A stretch of 64,000 nucleotides of DNA from Brassica napus. Taxonomy: Eukaryota > Streptophyta > Magnoliopsida > Brassicales > Brassicaceae. This document shows positions 19,915-30,735 of this stretch, piece by piece. Position 1 is the stretch's first letter; each line of letters starts with the position of its first letter. The stretch lies in assembly GCF_020379485.1 (NCBI RefSeq), contig NC_063439.1:17822598-17886597 (forward strand). Reading direction: 5' to 3'. The notes below the pieces were generated by a model. The model saw only the letters and a program-made list of their open reading frames with translations. It did not search any database and had not been told where the DNA came from. The position numbers and the translations under genes were made by a program.

Positions 19915-21489
19915 TCATCTCCATTTGTACCAATTCTCTTGCTCCTTGAATCTCCTAAATACTCCATCTAAGGCCACATCGAAAGCATCTTTGAAAGTCT
20001 CTAATCCGTTCAGAGACTTTGCGTACACCAAATTCGGTATCAACTCGATCACTTTTTCCCGCATTCTCCGCACATCTTCTTTGCTGAACCGTTCCAACAC
20101 TTCCTTTATAGATGTCGTCCCGTTTTTCACCTCATTCCGGTCTATGTAAACCGAGTAGCTACCCAGCTCCTTCGGTAAAAACCACTGATACTGCATGTAA
20201 GCGGTTCTACGCCAAAAGAAAACCGGAATAGAACCGGCTAACATGCAATCGAAAATCGAGCGGCGCGTGAAGCTATCTCCACGTGGCTGAAGGCAAAAAT
20301 CAGAGCCGAGAAACGTCTCCAAGATCGCCGACGAGCCATTCGAGCATTTTCCTCCGGTGCAATCCACCGTCCGGCAAGCTCCTTGCGACTCCTTGCAGTG
20401 ATCGAGAAGCATTCCTCTAAAATCGTTCTGAATCCCGGCGCGTGGCGCTCCGGCGAAACAGAACAGCGTCTTGCGATGGCGATTCCTGACGAAATCCTGC
20501 CATTTCACGACGTCGGAGTCAGATCGAGGGTGGAATCCGGTGGGGTACGGTACACCGACGTCGAAATGGTCCCAAGAGTTACGCTCAATGAGAAGGCGCG
20601 TGATGTTACGCATCCCCGGGATGTAGATACAGTTAGATCCCCAATCTTCGTCTTTGGTTCTGCGAAAATCCCATGTGATGCGACCCATGGTAATGAAATG
20701 ATCCCATCCGTTGGATCTATTCCAATAAGGTTGTTCCCTGACCCACTCAGTCATCATCTTACAATGACGGTCGCGATCAGCCGCCGCGTAATTAGACCAT
20801 AAATATTGACCGACAGCGAGTCCAGCGTAGAACGGGATGTAGAACGCCGTCGCGGACTCCGGATCATAAGTCCGGCAACGGTGGTTGAGGATCCGGTTGT
20901 GGAAGATGATCTCGGAGACGAACTGATCAGTCCAGAACCATGAAGGAACCAAATCGTCAGGGATCACGCCTTTCAACGACGTCGCTTCTTTGCCGAAGCC
21001 GTCGTTGGAAAGCGCGTCGCAGCGAGAGCTCCACGGGTTGAGATTGTCGCACTCTTGCAGGATCACTTCGTTGAAGATCTTCGGCATGTCGTAGACGAAT
21101 ACCCGACCCGTTTCGCATCGCCCTGAGTCGTCGGGTTCGGAGCGGGTTCGGGTGGGTAGAGACTCGTCCGAGGTTAAGTGAGGCTCATCTGAGGTGAAGA
21201 GAGACTCGATGGAGGAGACGGAGACGGAGACGGCGGGGGATGGGAAGTTTTCAGGGGAGCGACGGCTGGGGAAAGCGATGGAGCGGAGAGTGAGGAAGAG
21301 GAGGAGCTGGAGACAGAGGAGAGAGAGGATGAGCCATGTACAGTGGCTCCGGGAGGCAGAGCGGTTAGCGGACGAGTTTCCGACAGAGTTGAAGGAGATT
21401 TTCTGATCAGTGTCGGTGGTGGTTTTGTCTGGTGTTCTCGATTTCTTAAGGAGGCGTTCAGGACTGGTTGGATTTGAGACGGGGAGCAT
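19915..21489 (-). CDS. XLT2: Xyloglucan L-side-chain galactosyltransferase XLT2 (GT47)
   Basis: XLT2 adds galactose to the second xylosyl residue of xyloglucan repeats (XXXG to XLXG) in the Golgi during hemicellulose synthesis. The sequence is near-collinear with Arabidopsis XLT2 (At5g62220). The 524-codon single exon has a short cytosolic tail (about 1-50), a signal-anchor helix (about 51-68, TWLILSLLCLQLLLFLTL), a divergent Ser/Pro-rich stem to about 125, then a GT47 exostosin domain from GRVFVYDMPKIFN onward. Conserved blocks include FYIPFYAGLAVGQYLW, NGWDHFITMGRITWDF, SNCIYIPGMRN, NDFRGMLLDHC, FCLQPRGDSFTRRSIFDCML and GSIPVFFWRR. The ATG at 21487-21489 gives MLPVSNPTSPE, as in Arabidopsis; upstream in-frame codons have no ATG. 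No stops or frameshifts, so it should be functional. It is the only intact host gene seen here. Confidence 0.96.
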   Translation of the reverse strand: MLPVSNPTSPERLLKKSRTPDKTTTDTDQKISFNSVGNSSANRSASRSHCTWLILSLLCLQLLLFLTLRSIAFPSRRSPENFPSPAVSVSVSSIESLFTSDEPHLTSDESLPTRTRSEPDDSGRCETGRVFVYDMPKIFNEVILQECDNLNPWSSRCDALSNDGFGKEATSLKGVIPDDLVPSWFWTDQFVSEIIFHNRILNHRCRTYDPESATAFYIPFYAGLAVGQYLWSNYAAADRDRHCKMMTEWVREQPYWNRSNGWDHFITMGRITWDFRRTKDEDWGSNCIYIPGMRNITRLLIERNSWDHFDVGVPYPTGFHPRSDSDVVKWQDFVRNRHRKTLFCFAGAPRAGIQNDFRGMLLDHCKESQGACRTVDCTGGKCSNGSSAILETFLGSDFCLQPRGDSFTRRSIFDCMLAGSIPVFFWRRTAYMQYQWFLPKELGSYSVYIDRNEVKNGTTSIKEVLERFSKEDVRRMREKVIELIPNLVYAKSLNGLETFKDAFDVALDGVFRRFKEQENWYKWR

Positions 21490-22200
21490 AGTTATCAATT
21501 AGGAGGGAGAAGGGAGAGATTCCGTCGCCGGAAATATTGGATACGTTGCGAAGACGAAGCTAAAATCTCCGGGAAAGGAGAGACGTTCTTTATGTGGTTC
21601 TCGTTGATGGCGTAAAGCTAAGTAGAGAGAAGAGTTTTAAGAGTGCTCGAGAAACAAGGAGATTCTGTTTCCTTTACCTTTTTTAAATGTTCTGTAATAA
21701 AAAAAATGGAAACTATATTTAATTCGCTTCGGCTGCTACCAAACTATCTCACGGTTCACGATTTTATCTCAAAACTTTCACGAGTTTGTAAACTCTCCCT
21801 ACATCGTTGAAAGATAAGTGTAATAATAATGAATTTTATTTCCATTATTCATCCTCGATCAAATCATGATTTTTACGCAGATCTGGTAATTCGAATCCTC
21901 TACCTAACAATTTAATGTTTGAAATTTTATTGCTAATGATTGAAATATATCATTAAATTAACGACTACAAAACATGATTTAATTGTCACAAATAACCATT
22001 GACATTTGCAGAACATAAATTATGCTGTTTGCGCAGTAGACCATTGTGTTAAGCTCCATGATTTTGGTAAGAATAGATGTATAAAGATGTCAATTTTGTT
22101 GTCAGATTGGGTCTAAATAAACAATTAAAACTTTGGGTGATAATACTAAAGTTTTAGAAGATGGAGGTCCTGATTAGTACACTGGTAATATTAATTTTAT
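21490..22200 (-). promoter_or_regulatory. 5' UTR and probable promoter of XLT2
   Basis: DNA upstream of the XLT2 ATG. The first 170 bp is moderately GC-rich and transcript-leader-like (pyrimidine-rich on the coding strand). An AAATATAG string lies on the minus strand at about 21715-21722 as a weak TATA candidate. No motif decides the start site. Confidence 0.4.
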
Positions 22201-23799
22201 CAAGGTGTTGGAAGCATTACGGAGTGGAAGGACATGGACACGTGCCTGTGAGATTAACCGTCTATGCCGGCAACCGACAAGGGAAGACCACAAGAGCCGG
22301 TGAATACTGAACACTTGGAACTCAGCCGTTACAGACAACGTGTCCTTGTAGAAACAGAAACTATTATCTTAGATTATATTTTTCTATTTATTAACATAGG
22401 TTGTGTCAGAAACTAACTATTAGTTGCCTCTCAACCACGTTTTCCTTCCGCAGAAAAGGAAAAAAATCACACTAAAATATACTCCATATGCAGTATGTTT
22501 AGAAACATCACCTTAAAAAATCACCGATATCTCTGTTTTTAAAAATTTAAAGCGTTACGATTAAAATTTGTAACGGAATACAAAGGCGGAAGATGCACCG
22601 AAACGGTGATGTTTACGTGTAGGTGACAGATTAGAGTGAACTGTGCGATGTTGAAAGTATTAGCTAAGCGTCATGTGAGCTTTGTGGCCATGCTTCTTCA
22701 AACCACGAGTTATGCCGCATGACGTGTCACATACTCCAACTTCTTGCCGACAAATATTGTTTTTATTGATTGATGACATTAGTTTATTTGAGTACTTTGA
22801 TTTGAATACATATTTGTAAACCGGAGAAGACCGCAAAACGGAAACTGATTCTGATTATACTCAAGCCCAAGCGCATAGTGAACTCAACTTAACTCGGTTC
22901 GGTTCAGAATTTGGTCTACCTCTATCGGAAAACATTTGTCGTTTTCATATCTAACATCAACTTTGGCCGTTTTGGTGTAATAATTAACAAATCACGGCAA
23001 GCGTTTCTCTGTGGGTCAATGTCTAATAATTTATCTTTAAACTTGTCGGTCATGTTTCGTGAAAGTGAAGAGACTATTAAAATGACCGAGATTAGAATAA
23101 TAGATCGTGGCATGTGGTAATCAAGACAAGAAACACAAAAATAAGAATGTAACATTATACAATGTACACTAGTTCAGTAAATTTGTATATAAACGAGCAA
23201 ACGGCATATCACCAAACATTTTTTATATAACGCACAAATTTAAATAAGAGAGTCAATGAAACCAAACATTTTTGTTGGCAAGTAAAAGAACGAAATGAAT
23301 GCCTAAACAAAATTAGAAAAAATGTATTGTCAACATACATGGTTCCAACTCAGAAAAGCAAAGTTACAATGACCCCAAGAGGACGAGATTAGGGTCAACG
23401 TACGTTTCAAATATAAGCGCCGCATCTTTGTTGTACCACACAACGTCGAATCGAGTTTATATATTAATTTTGTAAAATGTTCTATTCCATCCGGGTCAAA
23501 ATGTACGTTTGAAATGATTTTTTATTTTTTGAAATGATTTTTTATTATTTCATAATAGATGATGTTTTCAACATATCTAAATAATTTTATATTTATAAAA
23601 AAAACTGTATAACCAATTATATTTTTAACATTTACATTTATATTTACAATTAAAAACATTATATTTAAATATTATTCTTGAGTAAAACATACTCTTACTT
23701 CTTATTTTATATGTACATTGATATAAAACATCATCTAATATGAAACATGTGAAGTATATAGTTTTAAATAAATATAATATATTAAGAGATCTTCGACCT
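22201..23799. other. Intergenic DNA
   Basis: No gene or complete element found. The left part has mixed composition; 23450-23790 is very AT-rich. Confidence 0.5.
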
Positions 23800-23982
23800 A
23801 TAACACTATTATAGTGTTAAGATTACACTATTTTAGTGTGATATCAACACTAAAAACTTTTTCATTTCCAACCTAACTCCAAAATACTATTTTAGTGTGA
23901 TTTTTACACTAAACTTCTCCAATCCAACACTAAAAGTTACACTATTTAGTGCAATACTATAATTTCATACCAAATTTAGTGT

Positions 23983-24150
23983 GGGAGGTGCAGCCCACGG
24001 ATAGACCCTCCCCCAGATATTCAAATGGGCTGAAAAGTAATAGTCCATATCCGTATAGGTGACCAGGAAAATGTGACTTAGTTTCGCATAGCAGGTGGAT
24101 CGAACCTGAAATGTGATGACATCCCAAACCCTTCCCCTTACCACTTGACT
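23983..24150 (-). mobile_element. tRNA-derived SINE, minus strand
   Basis: Read on the minus strand it has an A-box-like AGTCAAGTGGTAAGG and a B box GGTTCGATCC followed by CACCTGCTATGCGAAACTA, the layout of Brassicaceae tRNA-derived SINEs. It runs head-to-head with the plus-strand copy 24152-24376 and lacks about 10 bp of that copy's 5' end. No coding capacity. Confidence 0.7.
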
Positions 24151-24151
24151 G

Positions 24152-24376
24152 GGAGCTTGTGGTCGAGTGGTAAGGGGAAGGGTTTGGAATGTCACCACAT
24201 TTCAGGTTGGATCCACCTGCTATGTGAAACTAACTCGCATTTTTCTGGTCATCTATACAGATATGGGCTATTGCTCATTTGAATATCCGGGAGAGGGTCT
24301 ATCCGTGGGCTGCACTTCCCATCCAGAGGTTAGGTCTGTGTCTTTAATAGACTCAGGTTTAACTTTTTTCAGTTCA
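24152..24376 (+). mobile_element. tRNA-derived SINE, plus strand
   Basis: GAGCTTGTGGTCGAGTGG (A-box region) and AGGTTGGATCCACC (B-box with a C to G change) are followed by a body matching the minus-strand copy and by a further 3' part with a short T/A-rich tail near 24365-24376. With 23983-24150 it forms a palindrome with arms of about 160 bp and a spacer of only about 10 bp. Confidence 0.7.
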
Positions 24377-24634
24377 AAAAGAAAATTGATGTAAATATAT
24401 AGTATCACACTAAAATGATGTAATTTTTAGTGTTGGACTGGATATGTTACACTAAAATAATGTGAAAGTCACACTAAAATAGTGTTTTGGAGTTGGGTTG
24501 GAGATGGCCTAAAGATACTATTGGTATTAATATTGTTGGAGCTATACAAAAAATGAGATGTGCACTGTTAAGTAAGGATATTGGGTAGTTAGGAACCTGC
24601 TCAATAGGAATACAATAGAGGCACATATAGAACT

Positions 24635-25628
24635 TAGTATCACAAAATTTCAAGCCTTTGCTTGGAAGATATAAACTCCACCAAAAATAAAACATAATAT
24701 TTGAAAAACGATACCTGGATAACTAGCAGTGACAAGCAAATTGACACATAATCATATGCGATGTGACAATCATTGTCTTAGATGTGGAGCAAAGGATGAA
24801 ACTATAAACCATGCTATCTTTGAATGTCTCCCAATTCTACAGATATGGACACATGTAGCAACCCCAACTCTGTCCTTAGTGTTTTCTAGTGCAAGTCATT
24901 TCACGAATATGGATTATTTATTTTGGCGGAAGAACGATATTGAAGATCCTGAGCTAGATAAAGATTCATACCCTTGGATCATATGTATATTTGGAAAGCA
25001 AGAAATAACAAATTGTTTAAAGGGATGGACATGGACCCATTGAAAACTGTCTGGTATGCTGAGTCAGAATGCCATGCTTGGTTTGATGCGAATCGTAAAC
25101 AGGAGGATCCGACGGAACTACAATGTCCAGAACAAGCACTAATCACTGAAAGATGTATGATAGATTGATGATCATGGACACATGACGCACTCTTTAGTGG
25201 TTATGGATAGACATAGACAAATTCCTTATGAGTAACTCAACTTTTGGGAGCAAGGAACCAGCTGCGAAGAATCTCACCACTTTACTCGGAACTCGAGGCC
25301 TTTTCATGGACAATGGAGTGCATGCTAACACATTCGACGTGTCAGACTTTTTGCACCGATTTTAGGATCTGGTCTCAATGATTCAAGACTCCGAAGCATG
25401 ACCTAACTTTTCTACTAAGCTAAAGGAGCTGTTGAAGCTAAAGAGTATATTCACTAAGTTCTCGATTTTTTTATTTCCCTTGTTCTGAAAATGTATTTTC
25501 TGATTCATTAGCTAAGATAGCACGTTCTTTTCACATGGACTTGTACTATATTGGTTGTTCTATTTCGGTTTGGTTCCCTAGACCACCTCAAGTCTGAGTA
25601 ATAAAATAACCATTTGAGGAAAAAAAAT
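24635..25628 (+). pseudogene. LINE ORF2 3' relic: zf-RVT and RNase H
   Basis: Degenerate 3' end of an L1-type LINE. Fragments in order: TPPKIKHNI with stops (24665-24710), zf-RVT CDNHCLRCGAKDETINHAIF with CLRC and H/C ligands (24760-24830), TNMDYLFWRK, WKARNNKLFKGMD in the next frame, AESECHAWFDANRK, then an RNase H domain (SWTHDALFSGYG, ISPLYSELEAFSWTMECM, STCQTFCTDF, SDSLAKIARSFHMDLYYI) ending FPRPPQV-stop near 25597 and an A-run at about 25620-25627. Several stops and frameshifts. The RNase H domain marks a LINE lineage different from the one at 7245. Confidence 0.85.
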
Positions 25629-26425
25629 ATAATATGTTGAAATCTCCACTTGAAAAAGAGTAATAATTAGGACACATCAACTCGCAGTTTGAGAATCGAG
25701 ATTGGTACATAACTTAAGAACAAGAAACAGCGTGATAGACTCCCATGTCTCTAACAATGTAAGCATAATTTAATGTTTTAAATATCAATTAGTGCATTTT
25801 TGACAAAAAGAAAAGATTAGTGAACCCTCTCTCGCATCCTAAAATTTAAAGTTGATTTTTTTCGGCGTCAGCTACTGTGTGAGCGCACATGCTGGCACCA
25901 AAACATCCGTCTATCGTATTTTTTGTTCATCTGTCTTCTGCTTCCTCGATGTCAATTCTTTTCTATCGTCTTTCTCGAGGTTGTGCTTCTGGAGAAACAT
26001 CTGATTAAGGTTTCATTCACGGGTAGGCTCTGAGACAATCTTATGTTTCTATTAGTTATGGAGTCTGGGCACAGAGGTGCAGTGCTGGCTCTCGGTGGAG
26101 TCAGCATTTAGAATAAGAAAAGGGAAATTTTCATTTCTGGTCCTCCTTCGTGAGGCATCAGCGAGTGGGCGGTGGTAGGATAGCTTCTTCGTCAGATCTG
26201 GTGTGTGGTCTTTCAATATATCTGATTCGGGTATGGATGTGTTGTGGCTTAAGTTTGTGGTTTGGTGGCGTTTATCTTGGAGTTTCGGTGCACTTCTGCC
26301 TCTAATCAATGCTTGGAGAGCTCAGAAAGTTTCTTCAACTCGGATGCGTGTCTAGGTGTGCGGTTTTCCTTCCCATGTTGGTGATGTGGTCGCAAGCTCA
26401 TTGAGAAGTGAAGGTATGTTACTTG
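25629..26425. other. Intergenic DNA with an unclassified GC-richer part
   Basis: The first 230 bp is AT-rich. From about 25860 to 26420 the plus strand becomes G/T-rich with words such as 'ggtggtagg' and 'tcttcgtcagatctgg', in a style often seen in plant LINE 5' UTRs. There is no open frame and I cannot assign it. Confidence 0.4.
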
Positions 26426-26562
26426 TGTTGGTCATCTATCCGTAGTCAATATCACGATCCCCTGGTTTAGGAAACTATTGTTATAGCTAACACATAAGGC
26501 TAATGTATATAAAGTTTATTGCATTTGTCCATTATTTATACAATAAATATAGATTTTTTACA
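26426..26562 (+). repeat. Copia 5' LTR
   Basis: Starts TGTTGG and ends TTTTTTACA, directly before the primer-binding site. Shares the ordered words TTTAGGAA, TTGTTAT, AGCTAACAC, ATGTATATAA, TTGCAT and CATTATTTA with 34067-34206. Confidence 0.78.
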
Positions 26563-26573
26563 TGGTATCAGAA
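26563..26573 (+). other. Copia primer-binding site
   Basis: TGGTATCAGAA follows the LTR CA terminus and matches the initiator-tRNA-Met site except for the last position. Confidence 0.75.
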
Positions 26574-26597
26574 CACATTGGTAACCCTAATATTTCT

Positions 26598-27315
26598 ATG
26601 GCCGCCATCTCCTCTCTTATTCTTCTTCTTTCTCGCCTAATCACCATTGTTGCTAATGCTGAAACTCACAATGCTACTCAATCATCTCTTCTCAACGTCA
26701 ACATGGTTAACATAGCAAAACTCAACTCCACCAAATTCATGACATGGAGCCTTCAAATCCATACTCTACTCGACAGCTACGATCTCGTTGGTTGCATCAA
26801 TGGATCTCTGTCTGTACCAGAATAGACTCTCACCTTCGACAACTAAAAAACACTGAACCTAAACTACATAAAATGGAGACATCAAGACCGTCTAATCTAC
26901 AATTGTCTCATTAGAACACTTTCACCATAAATCCAAACTCTTGTCACCAATACCAAAACATCTGATGATGTTTGGAAATCGCTCAGTGCTACGTATGCAA
27001 CTGCAAGCCAAGGCCATATCCAACAACTGCGATTGCAGCTCAAGCACTATACCAAATGTGACAAAAATATTAATGATTACTTGAGGGGTTTCACTAGTCG
27101 CTTTAACCAACTAGCGCTCCTAGGTAAACCGTTAGACCATGAAGACAAAATTGAGTACATCATTGATGGAGTCGCTGAGGATTATAAATTTGTGGCTCAG
27201 AAAGTTAAGGGTCGTGATACCTCACCCTCTGTTGTTGAGATTCATGAGAAACTCACCAAACAAAGAAGCAAAGTTGCTGACATTGTTTGTTCCTGCTTCA
27301 AGCTTTGTTTCGATC
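26598..27315 (+). pseudogene. Copia gag, part 1
   Basis: The ATG at 26598 opens MAAISSLILLLSRL; further on comes KLNSTKFMTWSLQIHTLLDS, then YDLVGCINGSLSVPE and a TAG at 26823. Later frames give KTSDDVWKSLSATYAT, QLRLQLKHYTKCDKNINDYL, FTSRFNQLALLGKPL and a region to VPASSFVSIT. This is the gag polyprotein fold (UBN2 type) that packages element RNA. It is interrupted by a solo LTR at 27321 and resumes at 28680. Confidence 0.85.
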
Positions 27316-28679
27316 ACTGCTGATAGACCATGTATTTTACCCAATTTTAACCATGGTTTATGAGTGTTTTAAGATATATTATTACTATATAGAATCTATT
27401 TAGAGTAATTACAGGTTCAAGTACTAACTAGAAGAAAGTGATGTATTTGAAGCTATTTGGAGACGTTTTGAGCTTTGGTGGATGGCCGATTATTTGTCAG
27501 AATATCGACCAATAGTTACCAAGGAATATCGATCGATAGTGAACTCCTCATATCGATCGACGGCGAAGCCACCCGAGAGTTAATAACAAATTAGAAGAAT
27601 TAAAGTTTCATAAAAGTTTCAATAGTTACATTTTAAGTCCATGGCCGCCTGTTAAGCTATTTATTAGGGTTTTGTATCATTTTAGAGGCGGACTTGCCTA
27701 GAGACCTTTTTGGACCTAGTTTGGAGGAAGGAAGAAGCCACCATTGAAAGGAGAGAGCTTAGAATTGGAGAGAGATATCAACACTGCAAAACAAAGAAGA
27801 TCTTGAACTCCCTTGCTTTTATTCATTTTGTTGCTTACTATATTTACTCATTTTATTTAAGTATTATTCAGACCATCATAACTATGTGTTCCATGAATAT
27901 GTCTGAGTAATCCTTATTGTTAGATTTAAGTTTCTCAATAGATTGATAAATGTATTACTGACAACAACAATTTTTAGGGTGTTTGGAAATATAATTATTT
28001 CATCTAGTTATGCTTAAAGCTAAGTTTAGGATTGATCACCCTTTAAACTTAGATCTTAGGATTAATTGGGATCAAGCTATTGCTTAACTCAATACCTGGA
28101 AATAACTAGTATGATCTAACTGACTAGATACAGACGAGAGTTAGTCTAGTGAGTTAGAGAATTTAGATCAAACCTATCCGTAAAGCTTTCTGGAAGAAGT
28201 ATCGATCGACGCACCGATAGCCCTGTCGATCGATATTTTGAAAGGTGCATCGATCGATATTAATAAAGAATTATCGATCGACACTTTCTCGTGATTAACA
28301 TACGAGAGTTGAAATCCGAGATCCAGATTAGATAATAAGTTTGATTATATCTAAAGTTTGAATTCAAGAATGATTAATATCTATAAACCTTTAAAACCCC
28401 AAATTAAGTTTTACTTATCATAGCTGAGAATATATCTGAATCTAGCTATTTCTCCCAACTGTTAACAACCTCAAAACAAATCAATCGAGCTATATACTTG
28501 CTCACCACTCCATTAACTGCTTTAAAACTTATAAACCATTTAATCTAGATTTATTTCAAGACCATAATCTATTGTGTAATCCTAGAGTCTCTATGGATTC
28601 GATCCCTAAGTACTACATCCGAACCTCTTATTTGAGAGATTAATTAATTCCTTAGAGTAATTTGAGTGATATCAACTGC
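27316..28679 (+). mobile_element. Solo LTR with perfect TSD, inside copia gag
   Basis: The LTR is 27321-28674 (1354 bp): it starts TGATAGACCATG and ends GTGATATCA, and is flanked by ACTGC at 27316-27320 and 28675-28679. It is related to the LTRs of the element at 61088-63671 (same ends, same TCGATCGA-rich middle). It contains at least five clusters of ATCGATCGA-type words (27528-27560 and 28200-28285). A solo LTR is normally left by recombination between the two LTRs of a complete element. Confidence 0.92.
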
Positions 28680-28975
28680 CATGGCAACAACTCGTCTAAA
28701 GCAGTACCAGAACAAACAGTATTGCAATAACAATAAAAAAAAATGAAGCACTAACAAGTCACAACAAGACATTAACAACAACTCAGCCAAGCAAGAAAAT
28801 CTTCAATATAAAGGCCATCAGAGATGATGTCAAATATGTAGCATTTTTGGCCATAGCCCAAACGATGTCCTCAGCTGCTACAACAAAACAGTTCTAGCTA
28901 AAATTCATCTTCGTTTCATCCATGGCAGCCAAAATCTAATATGGTGGTTGCGTCTCATAACTCAACAAATGCATG
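28680..28975 (+). pseudogene. Copia gag, part 2, with zinc knuckle remnant
   Basis: Resumes the gag frame after the solo LTR (ATTRLKQYQNKQY). About 28820-28880 encodes CQICSIFGHSPNDVLSC, a CCHC knuckle whose second half has decayed. Confidence 0.7.
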
Positions 28976-29260
28976 GATGATGGCTTTGGAGAAATTCATC
29001 ACCTCACTAGCGATCTAAACAACATGGCGCTTCATCAAGCTAACAATGGCAAAGACTTGATTCCCATTGGATATGGAACTGGTTTGTCAATCATCCACAC
29101 CAATTCTCTTTCTCTTTGTTCTCAAACTCGAAACTTGATCCTCGATATTTTTTTGTACATTCCAAACATTAAAAAGAACATTATCACTGTCTATCGCATA
29201 TATAATGCTAATAAATTTTTGGTTGAATTTTACTATGCTCACCTTTAGGAGAAGGATCTC
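28976..29260 (+). pseudogene. Copia protease region
   Basis: A 91-codon frame, DDGFGEIHHLTSDLNNMALH, then PIGYGTGLSIIHTNSLSL and IPNIKKNIITVYRI. It aligns with the copia aspartic protease (normally D-S-G-A-T-H-H). Here DSGAT is replaced by DGFGE, so the catalytic D-S/T-G is destroyed. Confidence 0.75.
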
Positions 29261-29589
29261 AACTCGGCGGTTCCGTTAATCCAAGACAAGACCAAGGATG
29301 AGTTGTATGAGTGGTCAGCTCAACCTTCTACCATTTAGTGTTTCTTTGCCTCAACCACACCAAAAATAACCATGCATGATTGACAGTTTTGCCTAGAACA
29401 TCCCTCTGCTTCTATTCTTAAAACCATTGTTTCCAGTTTTTCCTTATTTTTTGTGTAATATGTAACTCACAACTCTATATACTCAGGTTATGCTATCAAC
29501 AAAACACAAAAATTATCTTTTTCCCAAAAATTTATTACATCATCTCGTTCCCTACAATATATATACACATACCTTCTAAGCTCTCCTAA

Positions 29590-30290
29590 CATCTCAGCTG
29601 ACGGATACAAGTATTACATCGTACTTATTGATCATTGTACCCAGTATATATCCAATAAAATAAAAGTCACATGTTTGTGACACATTCAAGACATTCAAAT
29701 CCCTGGCACTTTAACATCAAGATTGAAGCGTTATACAGTGATAACAGAGGAGAGTTTGTAGTTCCACAAATGGTTCTAATATAAGCCGACATCTGTCATT
29801 TGACATCTTCACCTCAAACACCTAAGCAAAACGATATTTCAGAGAGAAAACACAGACATGTAGAGGAAACCGGCCTTACACTTCTCACTCATGGTGTGAT
29901 GTCTCACTTATACTGGACCCTACAACATCCCCTTACCTTATCAACTGTCTACCAACCCCGATTCTCAAAATGGACTCTTTCTTTCAGAAGATATTTGGAA
30001 CGCAACACAACTACAACAAAATCCGAGTCTATGGTTGTGTTTGTTTCCCTTGGCTAAGCCCATACAATGCTCATAAGATGGAAGAGAGGTCAATCCCATG
30101 CATCTTCTTCGATTATTCACCAACTCAAAGTGGAAACTTATATCTACAACCAAATACCAGACGAATCTATGTCTCTCGACATGTGAGATTCGACGAAAAA
30201 GCCTTTCCACTCAAAACATCTATGCTCATCAACCTTCCTCACAAAACCCAACTGATACTTCCATGCCCATACCATCACCATTGGTCATCA
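29590..30290 (+). pseudogene. Copia integrase
   Basis: Fragments in several frames: SADGYKYYIVLIDH at about 29600, then SPQTPKQNDISERKHRHVEE, TGLTLLTHGV, YNKIRVYGCVCFPWLSPYNA, HKMEERSIPCIFFDYSPTQS and RIYVSRHVRFDEKAFPL. This is the integrase core end plus the C-terminal GKGY-like part. Multiple frameshifts make it non-functional. Confidence 0.85.
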
Positions 30291-30735
30291 TAATACCTAA
30301 TCCGCAACCACTCCTAACACCAAAACCTCACCATCCACTCGTACATCAAACGGAACCAACAAACTTGAATTCTCATATGCAAGTACAAGAAACTTCACTG
30401 GCACTCATCAACTAAAGCCCCATCAACACATCTGCAACAACGCCGATAACTCAGACCACCTCGTCATCTTCACCAACTGATACAACACAGCCACATTCGG
30501 CTTCTTCATCTCACAACACTGCTGTTAGTGATCAACAAACATTAACTGCAACAAAATCAACGGACTCAACATTGCAACCTCCAGCGCAAATTAATCAGCA
30601 TCATATGCTCACTAAAAGAAAAAATCAGATCAGCAAAACAAATCCTAAATACAACTATGCGGCGGCTCTATCACCGATCATCCCGACATAACCTAATACC
30701 ATTACTCAAGCTTTGAAAGAACAAAATGTGGTGTG
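30291..30735 (+). pseudogene. Copia integrase-RT linker
   Basis: A proline-, threonine- and serine-rich stretch (PNPQPLLTPKPHHPL) typical of the low-complexity linker in copia pol, with stops in every frame. Confidence 0.55.

Larger units (their letters stand above)
23800..24512. mobile_element. MITE-like inverted repeat containing two SINEs
   Basis: Both ends carry inverted copies of a block with ACACTATTTTAGTGTGA and CCAACCYAACTCCAAAA; the right end finishes TTGGAGATGGCCTAAAG. The outer arms (about 23868-23970 and 24395-24510) are alignable as inverted repeats, and 23800-23867 looks like a further partial repeat of the arm. The centre (23983-24320) is occupied by SINE sequence. The outer element is probably a Harbinger-type MITE; I could not fix its TSD. 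Confidence 0.55.

Noticed and set aside
20383..20802. 139-codon plus-strand open frame
   Set aside because: Antisense to the strongly conserved XLT2 catalytic domain.
21490..21498. XLT2 start three codons further upstream
   Set aside because: That codon is TTG; the first ATG (21487-21489) gives the Arabidopsis-like MLPVSNPTSP N-terminus.
24160..24230. tRNA gene (A and B boxes present)
   Set aside because: No cloverleaf or anticodon arm fits; the sequence continues into a SINE body and exists in an inverted second copy.
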